This document shows positions 36,081 through 48,805 of a stretch of 64,000 nucleotides of DNA, one piece after another (position 1 is the stretch's first letter; each line of letters begins with the position of its first letter). Position numbers and translations under genes: made by a program. The stretch covers positions 17,014,704 through 17,078,703 of the forward strand of contig CM034099.1 in NCBI GenBank assembly GCA_019914945.1, given 5' to 3'. Source of the stretch: Typha latifolia. Its lineage: Eukaryota > Streptophyta > Magnoliopsida > Poales > Typhaceae. The notes under the pieces are model-generated. The model was not told where the DNA came from. It made no database searches and worked only from the letters and a program-made list of their open reading frames with translations.

Positions 36081-36389
36081 GACTGGGAGCGCTCACAAAC
36101 ATCAAATAGAATATATATCAACTTTCTTATTGATTTAGTATGCAACTGCAAAATTTCTTTAATTTTATAAGTATCTTCGTTACCGATAAAAAAACATACA
36201 TCTTTACTTAAGTCTTTAAAAGTATAAAATTAATCGCAATGAGAACATATATGATAGGTGCAACTTTGATCCTTACTCGGCTTACAACAAATACAAACAA
36301 ATATATTCAACATACAAATCCTCATCATTGCTCTCATAGTCAAGATTTTTGACATTTACTTTTGAATTCATCTGATTCTTGATATTTAA

Positions 36390-36850
36390 TATGAGATTTT
36401 TTTTTTTTCAATGTCTTTTGTTACCATAACAAAGATATTCATCTTCTAAGGAAAGTCTATATAAGCCTGCTTATCCATCTTGTGGTATTTACTATTTATC
36501 ATTGCATTTGTAATATTATTATAATAATTGAATATTTTCTGTACAACAAGATAGTAGTCAAATGATTATAAATATTAGGAAATAAATTCAATAAATAAAG
36601 TGTCTTATCCTCATAACGGATTTTGACCTCCAAATTTTATAAATCAGTAAGTAGTTTATTATAATCTTTCATATGGTTACTCAGTTGAGTACCTTCTTTA
36701 AATCGAAGCCAAAGACCTTGTTAATATAAAGTCGATTTTAAGTGCTTTTTGTTATGCACTTGTCTTCTATTGTTTTTCACAACTTCTTTGGCAATGTTAC
36801 TTTCATAATAGAATTCTTTTGTTGGGACATACTTCAAAGACCGGTCATAT
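36390..36850 (-). mobile_element. Degraded Ty1/copia gag fragment, reverse orientation
   Basis: The minus strand, read with stop codons and shifts, gives phrases typical of copia Gag: LKSTLY, EGTQLSNHMKDYNKLLTDL, then KTLYLLNLFPNIYNHF and ITNAMIN. No LTRs, integrase or reverse transcriptase could be found beside it, so it is a truncated relic. It lies between the promoter-like segment of GLR gene B and that gene's ATG. Confidence 0.6.
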
Positions 36851-39137
36851 TAACCGAAAGTACTGATTACTTTTCTAAATTATAAAGTTAAATTAATTAT
36901 ATTTTATTTCTCTCTTAGCTATTCATTTTTTATAAAAAATAAAAATAAAAATAAATTAATAGAAGTTGATTATTAAGGAAATAGTTATAAGAATAAGCAA
37001 TAAGAAAATACTTAAATTTTAATTTTTTTATAGATTAATCTAGTCATATATATATATATATATAATATCTTATATAACTTTTAATTTATTATAGAAATAA
37101 ATAATTGGTTAGCATGGAATCAGTGCTCTTTCTTTTTACGAACCACGGCTTCCAAAAGAAAAAGCTCGTAACAATCTAAGTGCGTGAACACCTAGCAGTA
37201 GCCATTTCTTTAAAACATTATTTTTGTTGCTTTTTCTTTATTGAAGAAAAAAGTGGGAAAGTGATCGAAAGTTCAAAGTTGGACTTTGTAATCCTCACAG
37301 TCTTCACGTGGACTCCACTTTACATTTGCCGGGAATAAATCATCTTATGATGACTACTGTAGGCAAGTCGTCTTCTATCGAATGAACCAAAACCCCCCAC
37401 ATTCTCTATCGTCTTCATTTCTTGCTATTCTATTCTACCACGACCTCTTTAATTTCCAATTAATCCATGATGAAGAACCCCAAACCCCTTGGCCTTCTCC
37501 TCTCCTTCCTCTTCCAACTCCTCCCCGTGATACCATCCCAGCCCACAACCTTCAAGCTCGGACTAATCCTCGACTCGAACTCCTCGATTGGCCAGATCGC
37601 TCTCACGTCCGTCCGTATGGCGGTGGACGACTTCTACGCCGCGAACCCCAACTCCTCCGCCCGTCTCCACACCATCACCAGAGACGCCTCCGGCAATGTC
37701 GTCACCGCCGCCTCCCACGGTAGAGCTTAACGTTTAATATCTTCGGTTCTCCCAGTCGAGGAAAGTAAATGTACGGCTTAATCAGTGCGCTCTAATTGAT
37801 GCAGCCTTGGAACTAATAACCAAAGACAAGGTGCACGCCATTCTTGGGCCCCAATCCTCTACCGAATCCGGTTTCGTCGCAGCCTTGGGCACGCGAACCC
37901 AAGTCCCCATAGTTTCCATCTCCGCGACGAGCCCCTCGGTGTCTCCGGCCCACTCACCCTTCTTCGTCCGTGCCGCCGCGAATGACGCCGACCAAGTGGA
38001 CGCCATCGCGGCGCTCGTTGACGCCTTCCGGTGGCGCCGCGTCGTCCCGATCCATGAGGACTCCAACTTCGGCGCCGCCTTCGTCCCCTACCTCGTCGAC
38101 GCCCTCGACAACGTCGGAGTGCGCGTTCCGTACCGCTGTTCCCTTCCCACAACAGCCTCCGACGATGACATCTCCGCCGAGCTCTATAAGCTCACGACCG
38201 AGCAGACCCGGGTCTTCGTCGTCCACGCGAGGGTCGACCTCGCCACTCGTCTCCTCCAATCGGCGAAAAATGCCGGAATGATTTCAGAAGGCTACGTCTG
38301 GATCCTAACTAGCGGCCTCACGAGCCTCCTCGCTTCCGTCGAAGAATACATCTCCCCCGGTCGATCGACGGCGTCCTCGGCGTCATGCCTTATTTCCCGA
38401 CAGCGGAGCAGCGGATCCGCGAGTTTAAAAGGAGGTGGAGTCTGCAATTCTTGAAGGATAACCCAAATGTTGGATTAACCGCCGCTACCGAGCTCAGTAG
38501 CTATGCTATATGGGCTTATGACGCGGTCTGGGCCATGGCGTTGTCCGCCGAGAGACTCGGAAAAGTTAGCCCCGACTTCATCGAATCCAAGAACGGCTCC
38601 ACCGATTTCTCCAACTTGGGCGCCTCCCGAACGGGAAAGAGTATCTTGAAAGAGATACTGAACACGGAATTCGACGGCCTCGGCGGGAGGTTCCGGCTCG
38701 TCGATGGGGAGTTGAACGTGACGGCGTTCCGTGTACTGAACGTGATCGGCGGGAAGGCGAAGGATGTCGGCTTCTGGACTCCGAGGTTCGGACTGGCTCG
38801 GCGGCTGAACTGGAGTAGCAACAGCCAGTACTCGTCGTTGAGGGATGGACTCGGGCCGGTGATATGGCCCGGGGATTCGGCGGTAGTGCCGAGCGGGTGG
38901 ACTCAGCCGACAGGCGGCAAGAAGCTGCGGGTCGGAGTTCCCCAACCGGTCGATCCCGGGTTCCAATCGTTCGTGAATATTGAGATCGATCCAGAGACGA
39001 ATCAGACGTCGGCGAGCGGGTTCGTGATCGATGTGTTTGAGGCGGCTGTCCGGCAACTACCGTACGCCATGCCGTTCGAGTATGTGCCGGCGGGGCACGA
39101 GCGTTATAACACACTGGTGCTACAGGTAGCTAACGGG

Positions 39138-40261
39138 GTGAGTATACAAGTTTTTGACCGATCTATTATTTCTCCAACATATATTACCGTTCTATCTATA
39201 AATTATCTACTTAATTAATACACTTCTTTGTCATATAAACAGGCGTATATAAGTATTTTGAAGTAAATCGCTCTTGCAAAAAAAATGTTTATAAAGTCAT
39301 TCTCTTAATTAGTGATTTCTGTTAAATTATGACAACTTTTTAAGACAACAAAACACTTTCACCAAACTGTCTCAAAAAGTGATTTATTAAATTATTTTTA
39401 CAAATAATACTTTATTTAATTTCTTGATGTGCTGCTTAAATGATAATAGCTATAATAATTTATTAAATAATTTAAAAATTATAACATAATGATATATTTA
39501 GAAATATATTTATTTAAACTCTTTGAACTACCACTCTTTTTTATTACTCATATATACTTTCTATCTATATGTATCACGGTTTTAGCTTTTGATCAAAATT
39601 TTAATGAATTTTTTATAGGGATTTAGGATCCTAGAAGATCATGTTAGGTTGTTAGGAGTCGGGTGTCAACGAGCCAAACACAAGGAAGGTCTCCAAAAAT
39701 TTGATTTGGCTCGTGCTCGGCTCATTTGGCTTGACGAGCTAAGTCAAGTTCAATCATAGCTCAACTTGACTAGCAAGAGTTAAATTAATAAGCTATGAAA
39801 TGAAAGATCTAATCGTTAAATCTTAATCTAATGGCCAACATACATATAGCTTAAATCTTGGCTCACGTTCAGTTATTCATGAATACTAAAAGGTCACAAA
39901 CAATTGCTTTGGGAGGGTGCAAAGTGGTTCCTAAGCCCCTAGCCCATTTCAAAAGGCAACCCCACCACAAACGCGGCCTATTACATCCGATTGCAAATCC
40001 AATTTCGAAACTTCTGGGCTTATAATTCGAAGTAAAGAGCTTCAATATTTCAGCTTGGCTGAGAAGTATTTGACATCATTTATACTGTTATCCAACTGGA
40101 AACCTCTTCATCATATGTACCCTTAATATTCACTTTCAACTATATATATATATGTATGTATTTGCCATATGTGACTATTCTTTTGTGTGATAACTTACCA
40201 TGGAACATTATAGTATATATATGTCTATCTAATTCAAGTGGGCCTTGTGCATCCCTAACAG
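39138..40261. other. Intron 2 of GLR gene B
   Basis: A 1.1-kb AT-rich intron. Bases 39650-39900 carry GGCTCGTGCTCGGCTCA-type sequence that resembles the arms of hAT-like elements elsewhere in the window, but clear ends are missing. Confidence 0.5.
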
Positions 40262-41400
40262 ACCTATGATGCTGCTGTGGCTGACTTAACCATGAAGGCT
40301 AATCGATCATCCTACGTGGACTTCACAATGCCATACATGGCATCTGCTGTATCGATGGTCGTGCCATTGATGGACGAGAGGAGCAAGGACGCTTGGGTCT
40401 TCCTCAAGCCATTAAATAAAAACTTGTGGTTGGTCAGCGGAGTCTTCTGTGTCTTCACTGGAATCGTCATGTGGATTTTAGAACACCGGAGCAACAAGGA
40501 ATTTAGGGGCCCACCCTCTCGCCAATTCGGCACCGTCTTCTACTTCACTTTCTCAACTCTCCTCTTTGCTCACAGTTAAGTGACGTTACTTCCCGGCCCC
40601 GTTTTAACTCTTTTATCTTTATCCATTATCTTTTATTACGTTGGAAATTAAGTTTAAAAAGTAACAAGTTCACAACGAGGTGGCGTTTCACAAATTTGGT
40701 TGTTCGTGTGGATCTTAGTCCACCTCGAACAGTTGGAACCTTGAATGATTTGATTTTTAGTTTATTATAGGGCTTCTCTCAACACCATACAAGTTGGGAC
40801 TGAGATTTATTATCGGAAATGTAGTGCAAATCACTATTAGATGCCACAATCTTACTCACGCAACAGCCATGATCACATCCACTCTAGTTATATGGATCAT
40901 TTTGTACTTGATTTTGAATGCTATTTGTTCCAAAAGTTTAATTCATTGGTCGGCCCATCAATGCTTTACAATCTGCAACTCTTTGGATTGATGCAGAGGA
41001 CAATATAGTTAGCAATTTGTCTAAGTTTGCTGTCATCATATGGGTATTCGTGCTGCTCATCCTGCGATCGAGTTATACAGCTAGTTTGACTTCAATGCTG
41101 ACAGTCCAACAGCGTCCTGTGAACGACTTCATTGAGCTTAAGAACAGTGGAGGAAATGTTGGTCACCTTCATGGTTCGTCCGTGAGAGGGCTCTTGGTTA
41201 GCATGGGTTTTGATGAGTCTAGGCTCAAGGCTCTTGAATTTTCACAGTACAATGATGCACTGGCAAAAGGAAGCAAAAATGGTGGCGTACTTGCCATAGT
41301 CGGCGAGACCCCTTACCTTAGAGCCTATCTCAAGCTTCACTGCAACAATTACACAATAGTTGACCAAATGATCGAAACAGGTGGATTTGGCTTTGTGAGT

Positions 41401-41429
41401 TCTTCTTCTTCTTCTTCTCTCTCTCTCTC
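41401..41429 (+). repeat. (TCT)n(TC)n tract directly after the exon 4 donor of gene B
   Basis: The pyrimidine run starts right after the donor GTGAGT at 41395-41400. Confidence 0.9.
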
Positions 41430-41841
41430 AAACTTTATTATCTTGTGCTATTTTATATTCCTTGTTAATTTTATTCTGTGATCACAACAGGCATTCCCAA
41501 AAGGATCATCACTAGTCTCAGATCTCTCAAAGTCGATCCTTAACTTAACAGAGAGCGGCCAGATGTCTGAGATCGAGAGGAAATGGTTCGGCGATCCATC
41601 CAACTGTCCAAGCCAAGACAACCCATTGACTTCCGGTAGTCTCAACTATGAGAGTTTCAGGGGCCTTTTCCTTATCACCGGAACTGGATCAATCTTTTGC
41701 GCCATAATTCATTTGGCTTTCTTCATCAACCAAAAGAGGCGTGATTTGAGACGAGTCATCGCCACGGAAAAATCTATTGCTGGAAAGCTTCGTTCGATCT
41801 GTAAGCTTTACAACGGCAAAGACCTCAGCTCATACGTTTAG

Positions 41842-44098
41842 AAATATGCAACTAAAGGCATATAGAGAAGTTACTCCGTCGATCACGCCCGCAAGCCCAA
41901 TGCCGGCAGGAGCTTGAGCTTGCATGGCCAGCTGCAGAGACGCCGAGCCATGCTCATCATATATTACAGAAGGACGTTGTACTTAAACTAGTGGTAGCTC
42001 ATAATAAGGTGGTCTAGCTCTTGATTGATTTTTAGACTCATTGATGGTGTGCATTTATGTTAGGATAGTCGGTAATCAAACACAACCTTCGATATTTGAT
42101 AAGTTCTGATAAGATTTTTATTCCTAATGCCCCACGTCACATCAGGAATTACTTTTCCTTAGTCTAAAATATAACTTTTTATTTTAAAATAATAGTTAAA
42201 TATTATAATACTATCTTATTATGAAATATAAATATTCTTGATCAAAATTATATTATATACTAGACATTAACTTAATTACTCATTTATCCTAACTCATTAA
42301 TTTACTTTGTACCAAATCAAATATTTAAAAGATAATTATTATATCTTTATTTCACAATACAAGTGAAACATGTAAATACTTATTTCATTATTTTCAGAAT
42401 AATAAATAAAACTATTTATTTTAAATTTAGTATTCTTCCTAAAGCTTCTGTTGACTTCACTAATAATTTTATATTTTTTTATTCTAGAATAGAATATCTT
42501 GATCTAGAATAATAACTAAATATCATAGTAGGTGTATTTTATAATACAAATATTATTCATCAAAATAATATTTTATACCACATACTAATTTATCTTTAAT
42601 TTGACTATAAGTTCTCACAAATATTTTATTATAATTTATCACATTTCTTTCCTCTCTTTCAAACATAATATCATTGTCTTATTATAATTCATCATTCATC
42701 TAAGGGTAAAAATAGATCGGATACGGATTAGATAGTGTTCAATCCATATCTAGATCCATACTTTTTTATCTGGATATGGATATTAGATGGATAGCAAAAT
42801 TTAAAACCATATTATAACTAAACGGATATGATAAATTTTTTAATACGGATTGAATGTTAAATGAATACAGATACAAATAAGAAACAAATCGGATCTTAAA
42901 CAAATAAAGATACATATTAGATATATACAGGTACAAATATAACTTTAGATAGACATACAAGTAAATAAAGAATTATTTTTGGAGGATATATATGCAAAAA
43001 GAGAAAAAAAGACATTAAATAAAGCAAAGTGACAGTAGGTGATATATGAGAAATTATATGAAAATAAAATCTGGTTATATATAGCTTCGAAACATGTACA
43101 GGGTGTTCATGGTATAAATTACTTATATTATAAGGTGCTATTTGAGAAAAAAAATCAAAACTTAGTTGGAGAAGGTAGTTGGAGGAAGAGTTACCTCTAT
43201 CTTGTTAGCATTTGCCGCACTAAGAAACAAGCAATGTCTGAGTTGCCCTTCTGCCGGCAGTAGCTATTGATAAAGTAAAAGTTCAAGCTTCATTGCTCCT
43301 TAAAAGCTTGAACTGGTACTTAAGCCTATTAAAGAAAAATGGAATGAAGAAACATACATGTATTCAATCTTGAGTGAAGGTCAGATGAAGATTTAAGGTA
43401 AATATAGAATCTAGCCTTAGAGCAAGTTTGATCATATCGAAGTTTGAAGCAGAGCCTAGCTGCACCTCGGCAACTTTGTGCCACAAGTCCAGTCCAAGGT
43501 GTCATGTTACCTTTCGACAATGAGAAGGTCTCGACCACCCCGGCCATAGGAGAGCAACAAAAGTACTCGAGAGGAGCGGCGAAGGGGATAGGTCAATAAG
43601 GCCTTCTTGGTGATGGTGTGGGTGTGGGTGTGGGCTGAGAGATATAGTAAAGACAAGAGGCAGAGGCGGTGGAGAGCATACATCGTCAGTGTGAGACGAC
43701 TATGACAACAGCGGAGGAGAGCATACAACGATGCGGAGGGCGAAGGAGGGGCTGAAACCCTAAGGGGAGATTAGAGAAGTGGGATTAAGAGAGACAAATA
43801 AGAAAAAAAGGAAGTGAACGTTAGGAAAATGGGTTAACGGGTCTAGTTATTTGGGATCTAGTTTATTATGTAGTCCTATATAGGTAAATGGATATTCGAT
43901 ATCTATATCCACCAAACTACCCTATTAATATCTGTATCCAAATCGGATAAAGTATTTTTATCCGAATCCGATTCGAATCAGATTGATTAGTAAGTCAAGT
44001 CAGATTTAATCTGACCCATTTTCATCCATAACTCTCTTCTCTCTCTCTTAAATTTCTTATCATAATTCATCATTTTTCTCTCTTCTCTTAATAGAGTT
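41842..44098. other. Remains of the gene B tail and an AT-rich spacer with repeat-like DNA
   Basis: Bases 41842-41930 still align with the last codons of GLR gene C (GTTACTCCGTCGATCACGCC). Bases 42060-42120 match the DNA after gene C (TGTTAGGATAGTCGGTAATC). Bases 42715-42900 and 43880-44030 hold opposite-strand GGATACGGAT/ATCCGAATCC sequence and may be the arms of another old element, but its ends are unclear. No gene is supported. Confidence 0.45.
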
Positions 44099-44311
44099 AG
44101 TTTTGAAGTTGTTAATTCGTACAGCTGGCACCATGTTGGTTGAGTTAGTTTGAGTTTGTTAGTACAGCTGGGTTAGTTTGAGTTGTTACTACAGATGGGT
44201 TAGTTTGAGTTTGTTACACAACTGGTTATATATTAGCTTTCTTCTCAAGTAAATAAAGTAATTTTTGGGAGATACAAGTTCTAGGACTTCTCCATCTTCT
44301 CTAGTTTAATA
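44099..44311 (+). repeat. 5' LTR of the copia element
   Basis: It begins TAATAGAGTTAGTTTTG and ends CTCTAGTTTAATA. It contains two to three GGGTTAGTTTGAGTT repeats and a TATATATTAGC motif. It is about 15 bases longer than the 3' LTR because of one extra short repeat, and differs from it at a number of positions, so the insertion is not very young. Confidence 0.8.
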
Positions 44312-46656
44312 TGGTATGAGAGCTTGTTCTTCTCTTCGCGCTCTTCTTTTCTCTATTCAATCTCAATCTTCGATCTTCGTTTTCTTCTTCTGATGGCTAC
44401 TGAATCTTCAGCAAGTTTGTTTTCACCTTCAATGAGCAGTTCCGCCATCGATGATGCTTCCAGTCCATACTTTCTGCATCACTCAGACAGCCCTGGACTC
44501 ATTCTAGTTTCTCAACCTTTAACTGGTGAGAATTATACTTCTTGGAGCCGAGCTATGTTAATCGCTCTTTCCGTCAAAAACAAGGTCTGCTTTGTTGATG
44601 GTTCTGTGCCTCGTCCAGAAGGTACCAGTCTTAATCTCAATTTCTGGATTAGGAACAATAACATAGTTATATCTTGGATTCTCAACTCTATCTCTAAGGA
44701 AATCTCTGCTAGTGTCATATACTCTGATTCAGCTCATGAGATTTGGATAGATTTAAAAGATAGATTTCTTCAAAGGAATGGACCTAGAATTTTTCAACTT
44801 AGGCGTGAGTTGATGAATCTTACACAAGGCCAGATGTCTGTTAGAGTGTTAGTTCCTATTTTACCAAATTAAAAAGTATTTAGGAGGAATTGAACAATTA
44901 CAAACCTGTTTGTGCTTGTAATCATTGCACCTGTGGAGGAATCAAGTCTATTTCTGACCATCATCACATGGAATATGTCATGTCATTTTTAATGGGGCTA
45001 AATGAATCTTTTTCTCAAATCAGAGGACAGCTTCTTCTCATGGATCCAATTTCTCTCACTGTTTTTACACTCTAAATGTCTCAGCAAATTTTGAACCTCA
45101 ATTTTATCATCAAGCAGTGAAACATCAACAATGGAGATATGCTATGTCTTCTGAATTAGCTGCTATGGAAGCTAATAACACTTGGTCAGTCACTTTATTA
45201 CCTCATGGCAAGTATTCTATAGGTTGAAAATGGATCTATAAAATCAAATATAGATCTGATGGCAGTATAGAGCATCATAAGGCACGTCTTGTTGCCAAGG
45301 GGTACACACAACAAGAAGGCTATGATTTCATTGAAACTTTTTCTCCCGTTGCCAAACTCGTCACTTAAAGTTCTTTTGGCTATTGCATCAAATTCTAATT
45401 GGCCTTTGATCCAACTTGATGTTAATAATGCATTTTTGCATGGAGATCTTTTTGAGGAAGTTTATATGGATTTGCCTCTTGGTTATTCTAAGCCTGGTTC
45501 TCCAAGACAGGGGGAGAAATTAGTTTGCAAATTACATAAATCCATCTATGGCTTGAAACAAGCTTCTCGGCAATGGTTTTCCAAGTTTTCTCAAGCCCTT
45601 ATTCAACATGGTTTTGAGCAGTCCAAGTCTGATTACTCATTGTTCACTAAAGGGTCTAAATCATCTTTCATTGCCTTGCTTGTTTATGCTGATGATATTA
45701 TCATTACTGGTGCTGACCCTCAAGCTATTAATTCTCTTAAAGTTTTTTTGAACACTCAATTCAAACTTAAAGACCTTGGCAAATTTAAATACTTTCTTGG
45801 TCTAGAAATAGCTCGATCTACTCAAGGGATCTTTCTCTCACAGCGGCACTACACTCTTCAATTACTTGAAGATACTAGTTTTTTAGCTTCTAAACCTGCC
45901 TCACTGCCAATGGATCCCAAGGCTAAACTGAACTCTTTTGAAAGTGATCTCTTAGAAGATGCTTCTTTGTATAGAAGACTTGTGGGGCGACTTCTTTATC
46001 TCACCATATCCAGACCTGACATCACCTTCACTGTCCATAAACTCATTCAATTTGTCTCTCAGCCTAGACAACCTCATCTTGCTGCTGCTTTTCACCATCT
46101 TCAATACTTGAAAGCAACTCCTGGCCAAGGATTGCTTTTTCTCACATCTTATTCTTTTTAGCTCCATGCCTTTGTTGATGCTGACTGGGGAGCTTGCCTC
46201 AACACACGCAAATCAGTAACTGGTTTTTGTGTTTTTCTTGGAGATTCTTTAGTCTCTTGGAAAGCAAAGAAACAAACTATTATTTCACGCTCTTCGGCTG
46301 AAGCAGAGTATCGTGCTTTGGCATCTACTACAAGGGAACTTATTTGGCTTCAACAACTCCTTCACGATTTTCAGGTTGTCTCGTCTGATCTAATCCTTTT
46401 GTTTTGCGATAATCAAGCTGCTATCCGCATTGCTTCTAATCCCATTTTTCATGAGAGAACGAAGCACATCAAAATTGATTGTCACTTTATTTGCGACAAG
46501 CTTACTGAAGGTTTTCTCAAGCTCTTGCCAATTCAAACTACTCATCAGCTTGCTGACGTTTTTACAAAAGCTTTACCAACCTCTTTGTTGTTTCCATTGT
46601 TAAGCAAGATGGCTGTTTATGACATACATAGTACAAACTCCCATCTTGAGGGGGAG

Positions 46657-46854
46657 TAATAGAGTTAGTTTTGAAAAATTTGTTAATTCGTACAACTGGC
46701 ACCATGTGGTTGAGTTTGCTTGAGTTTGTTACTACAGCTGGGTTAGTTTGAGTTTGTTACACAGTCGGCTATATATTAGCTTTCTTCTCAAGTAAATAAT
46801 GTAATTTTTGGGAGATACAAGTTCCGAGACTTCTCCATAGTCTCTAGTTTAATA
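46657..46854 (+). repeat. 3' LTR of the copia element
   Basis: It has the same start and end phrases as the 5' LTR and follows the purine tract GAGGGGGAG at about 46648. Confidence 0.8.
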
Positions 46855-48327
46855 TTTCTCTCTCAAAAATCTAATTATAATAACTAATGAATAATATTGA
46901 GAGCAATGCATCACATTATCGAAAGAAATCAAGTGGAATCAACCATCAATCCCTTATTCGGTTGAAAAATGTAGACCAAGATAAATCATCATTACATATC
47001 GATATATAATGTACTCATATAATAATAATAATAATCATCATCATCATCATTATTATGATTAAATATTAATTTAATAATAACTTCTTAAACTTATGTATAT
47101 ATCTTACAAATTTGCTTAAAATTACAACATTGAGTTGGACATAATAAAAATATATTTATAATTTAATGTTTATAATATGTTTTTGTTTTGCACTAAATAA
47201 ATAAAGTTCAACTTAAAATTTTTAATTATCAATAATTTAATATTCCAATAAAATAAGTATATTTTAAAAAGTATTATTATTAGATATTATGTTAATCCGA
47301 TATAATTAAATAATATGTAATTTGATATAATAAAAATATAATTTTAAATTATCTTATTATAAAAATATTATATATATTAACATCAAAAGTATAATATTAA
47401 GGATTTATAATTGCAACCTTTCTTTCATGTCTTTTAACAAACTATTAGTAAAAATTTTCAAATGCTTGGTTGCTAATATGAGAATCTTTTTTGGCCATAC
47501 TTGATCAACTTTGATGTCATCTCTTACTATCTAATGATGTTTGCTGATTAGTATTTATCAAGTTGATAATGAAGATATCAAACCTGTCTGCTAAGTGTCA
47601 AACTGATTATCATCAAGGAGAAGATTTGTCACAAACAATTTTGCTAGGTGTATCAGAAGACCAAGTATTTTCATTCATAATTTTGTCATTGGTTTATCGG
47701 ATGCAAAGCATAGCATCTGTGATAATATCATTACTCACTAAAAATATGATATCTTTAAAATGTACAAATCCTTTGTCCCAAAAATATTCAAATCTTGTGT
47801 TACTTTGGATAGTGAATTTTTTATTATTATTATGTACAACAATTTGTCGGTTCAAAAAATAAATATAGCCTAAAATTATTTGACCAAACCTTTATCCTTT
47901 GGTGTGATTAGCTTGTGCAATACGCTAATATGTCATTATAACCTTATCCACTTTTATTTTTTAGGCTCTTGTAATTTCTGTAATACTCATAAAGTCTCAT
48001 CTATCTAATTTTTTAATTAACCTTGTATATATTAATTTAAATTAATGTTGAAAATTTTATTTTATTTCTTTTTAGTTATTGGGGAGTGAATTTGGTTAGT
48101 AAAATAGAAAAAAAAGAGATGTTTTGTTATTGAACTTGACTGGGAGTTCCTGAATGGTGAAGACAGAGGACCTCATCTATTGGGATTTGATTCCTTTAGA
48201 AGAATAAATTCCCTTCTTTATTTAGTTGACCTTACCGATAGTTAAGTGGTCACAAAATATTAGCAAACAGACTAACATAAGAGCAATTCTACTAGACTAT
48301 GTTAGAAGTATTTTTTTCATGAGCTAG
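46855..48327. other. AT-rich spacer between the copia element and the GLR gene C unit
   Basis: Short open frames only, with (ATC)n/(TAA)n runs near 47020-47060. From about 48165 the sequence starts to match the DNA upstream of GLR gene D (from about 58105), marking the left edge of the C/D duplicated unit. Confidence 0.5.
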
Positions 48328-48805
48328 TAGGGCTATCAAAAGAAGTTTATGAGCTTAACTCGAGCTCTAAATGACCACAGATTTCTAAAGCTCTGATTTC
48401 TGTCGACCCACTATTTACTCTGATTTTTGCTTAGAGATTTATGTTCACCTAGGCATATCCAGGCACCCATAAAAATTTCCTGAATTAGTTTAGAGTAAGG
48501 AGAAAAGATTAGATCTAATTTGAGCAAGTGTGAAGTTGAATCTTCCTACTGATATAGTATATAATCACACTCAAAGTTGTTATTTTTTTATAACACTTAA
48601 ATGTCAAAATTACTTCCCTTTCTGCCTTTTCAAGTCTAAACTACTATGATATGAATTTTGTCTCTTAACCCATTAAGTTCACGATGTTTGAGTCAACTCT
48701 AGCTTCATTAAGATGGAGATGAGTCAAGCATTTTCATCTCTCGAGTTTAATTTAAGCCAAACCATGCTAGGCCAACTCGCTCAAGTTTGGCTCATTTATA
48801 TCCCA
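48328..48805. mobile_element. hAT-like element upstream of GLR gene C
   Basis: The left end reads TAGGGCTATCAAAAGAAG; the right end, reverse-complemented, reads TGGGATATAAATGAGCC. The arms contain AACTCGAGCTC and CTCGCTCAAG phrases as in the other hAT-like elements. The target duplication is not clear. The matching place upstream of gene D (about 58220-58262) has no such insert, which supports insertion in the C copy. Confidence 0.55.

Larger units (their letters stand above)
37467..41841 (+). pseudogene. GLR: Glutamate-receptor-like channel gene B, frameshifted
   Basis: Five exons parallel genes C and D: 37467-37719, 37805-39137, 40262-40574, 40997-41394 and 41491-41841. Exon 1 encodes a signal peptide and the start of the ligand domain ([20 protein letters not shown]). 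In exon 2 one base is missing at about 38361-38364 (GGTCGATCG here, GGCTCCATCG in D). The frame shifts and stops at 38454. The rest of exon 2 is open in the next frame from MPYFPTAEQ. In the last exon CTCAGCTC replaces CTCACAGCTC, a 2-nt loss that causes a stop at 41839-41841. About 110 bases of tail are also deleted. All splice borders, M1, the pore, M3 (SYTASL) and M4 remain recognisable, so decay is recent. Unless the shift is an assembly error, no full channel can be made. Confidence 0.88.
44099..46854 (+). mobile_element. Ty1/copia LTR retrotransposon with a large internal deletion
   Basis: Similar LTRs lie at 44099-44311 and 46657-46854. The primer-binding site TGGTATGAGAGC at 44312 is one base off the usual initiator-Met site, and a purine tract (GAGGGGGAG) precedes the 3' LTR. 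TTCTCT occurs directly outside both ends, a possible target duplication. Inside, a Gag-like region (44390-45075: LTGENYTSWSRAML, then EIWIDLKDRFLQRNG) runs almost directly into reverse transcriptase (about 45100-46160: [27 protein letters not shown], catalytic YADDIIITG). RNase H follows (46161-46659: DADWGACLNTRKSVTGFC, SRSSAEAEYRAL). Protease and integrase are absent. Several stops and shifts interrupt the frames (for example near 45225, 45367 and 46161). It cannot move by itself. Confidence 0.9.

Noticed and set aside
38475..39114. Long minus-strand frames (up to 193 codons) over exon 2 of GLR gene B
   Set aside because: GC-rich exons open all frames; similar shadows occur over exon 2 of genes C and D and none shows a known domain.
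39640..39900. GCTCGGCTCA-type sequence in intron 2 of gene B
   Set aside because: Composition resembles hAT arms, but no inverted ends or flanking duplication could be placed.
42702..44040. Possible large element with GGATACGGAT and ATCCGAATCC arms
   Set aside because: The ends do not match well and no target duplication was found, so it is described only within the spacer entry.
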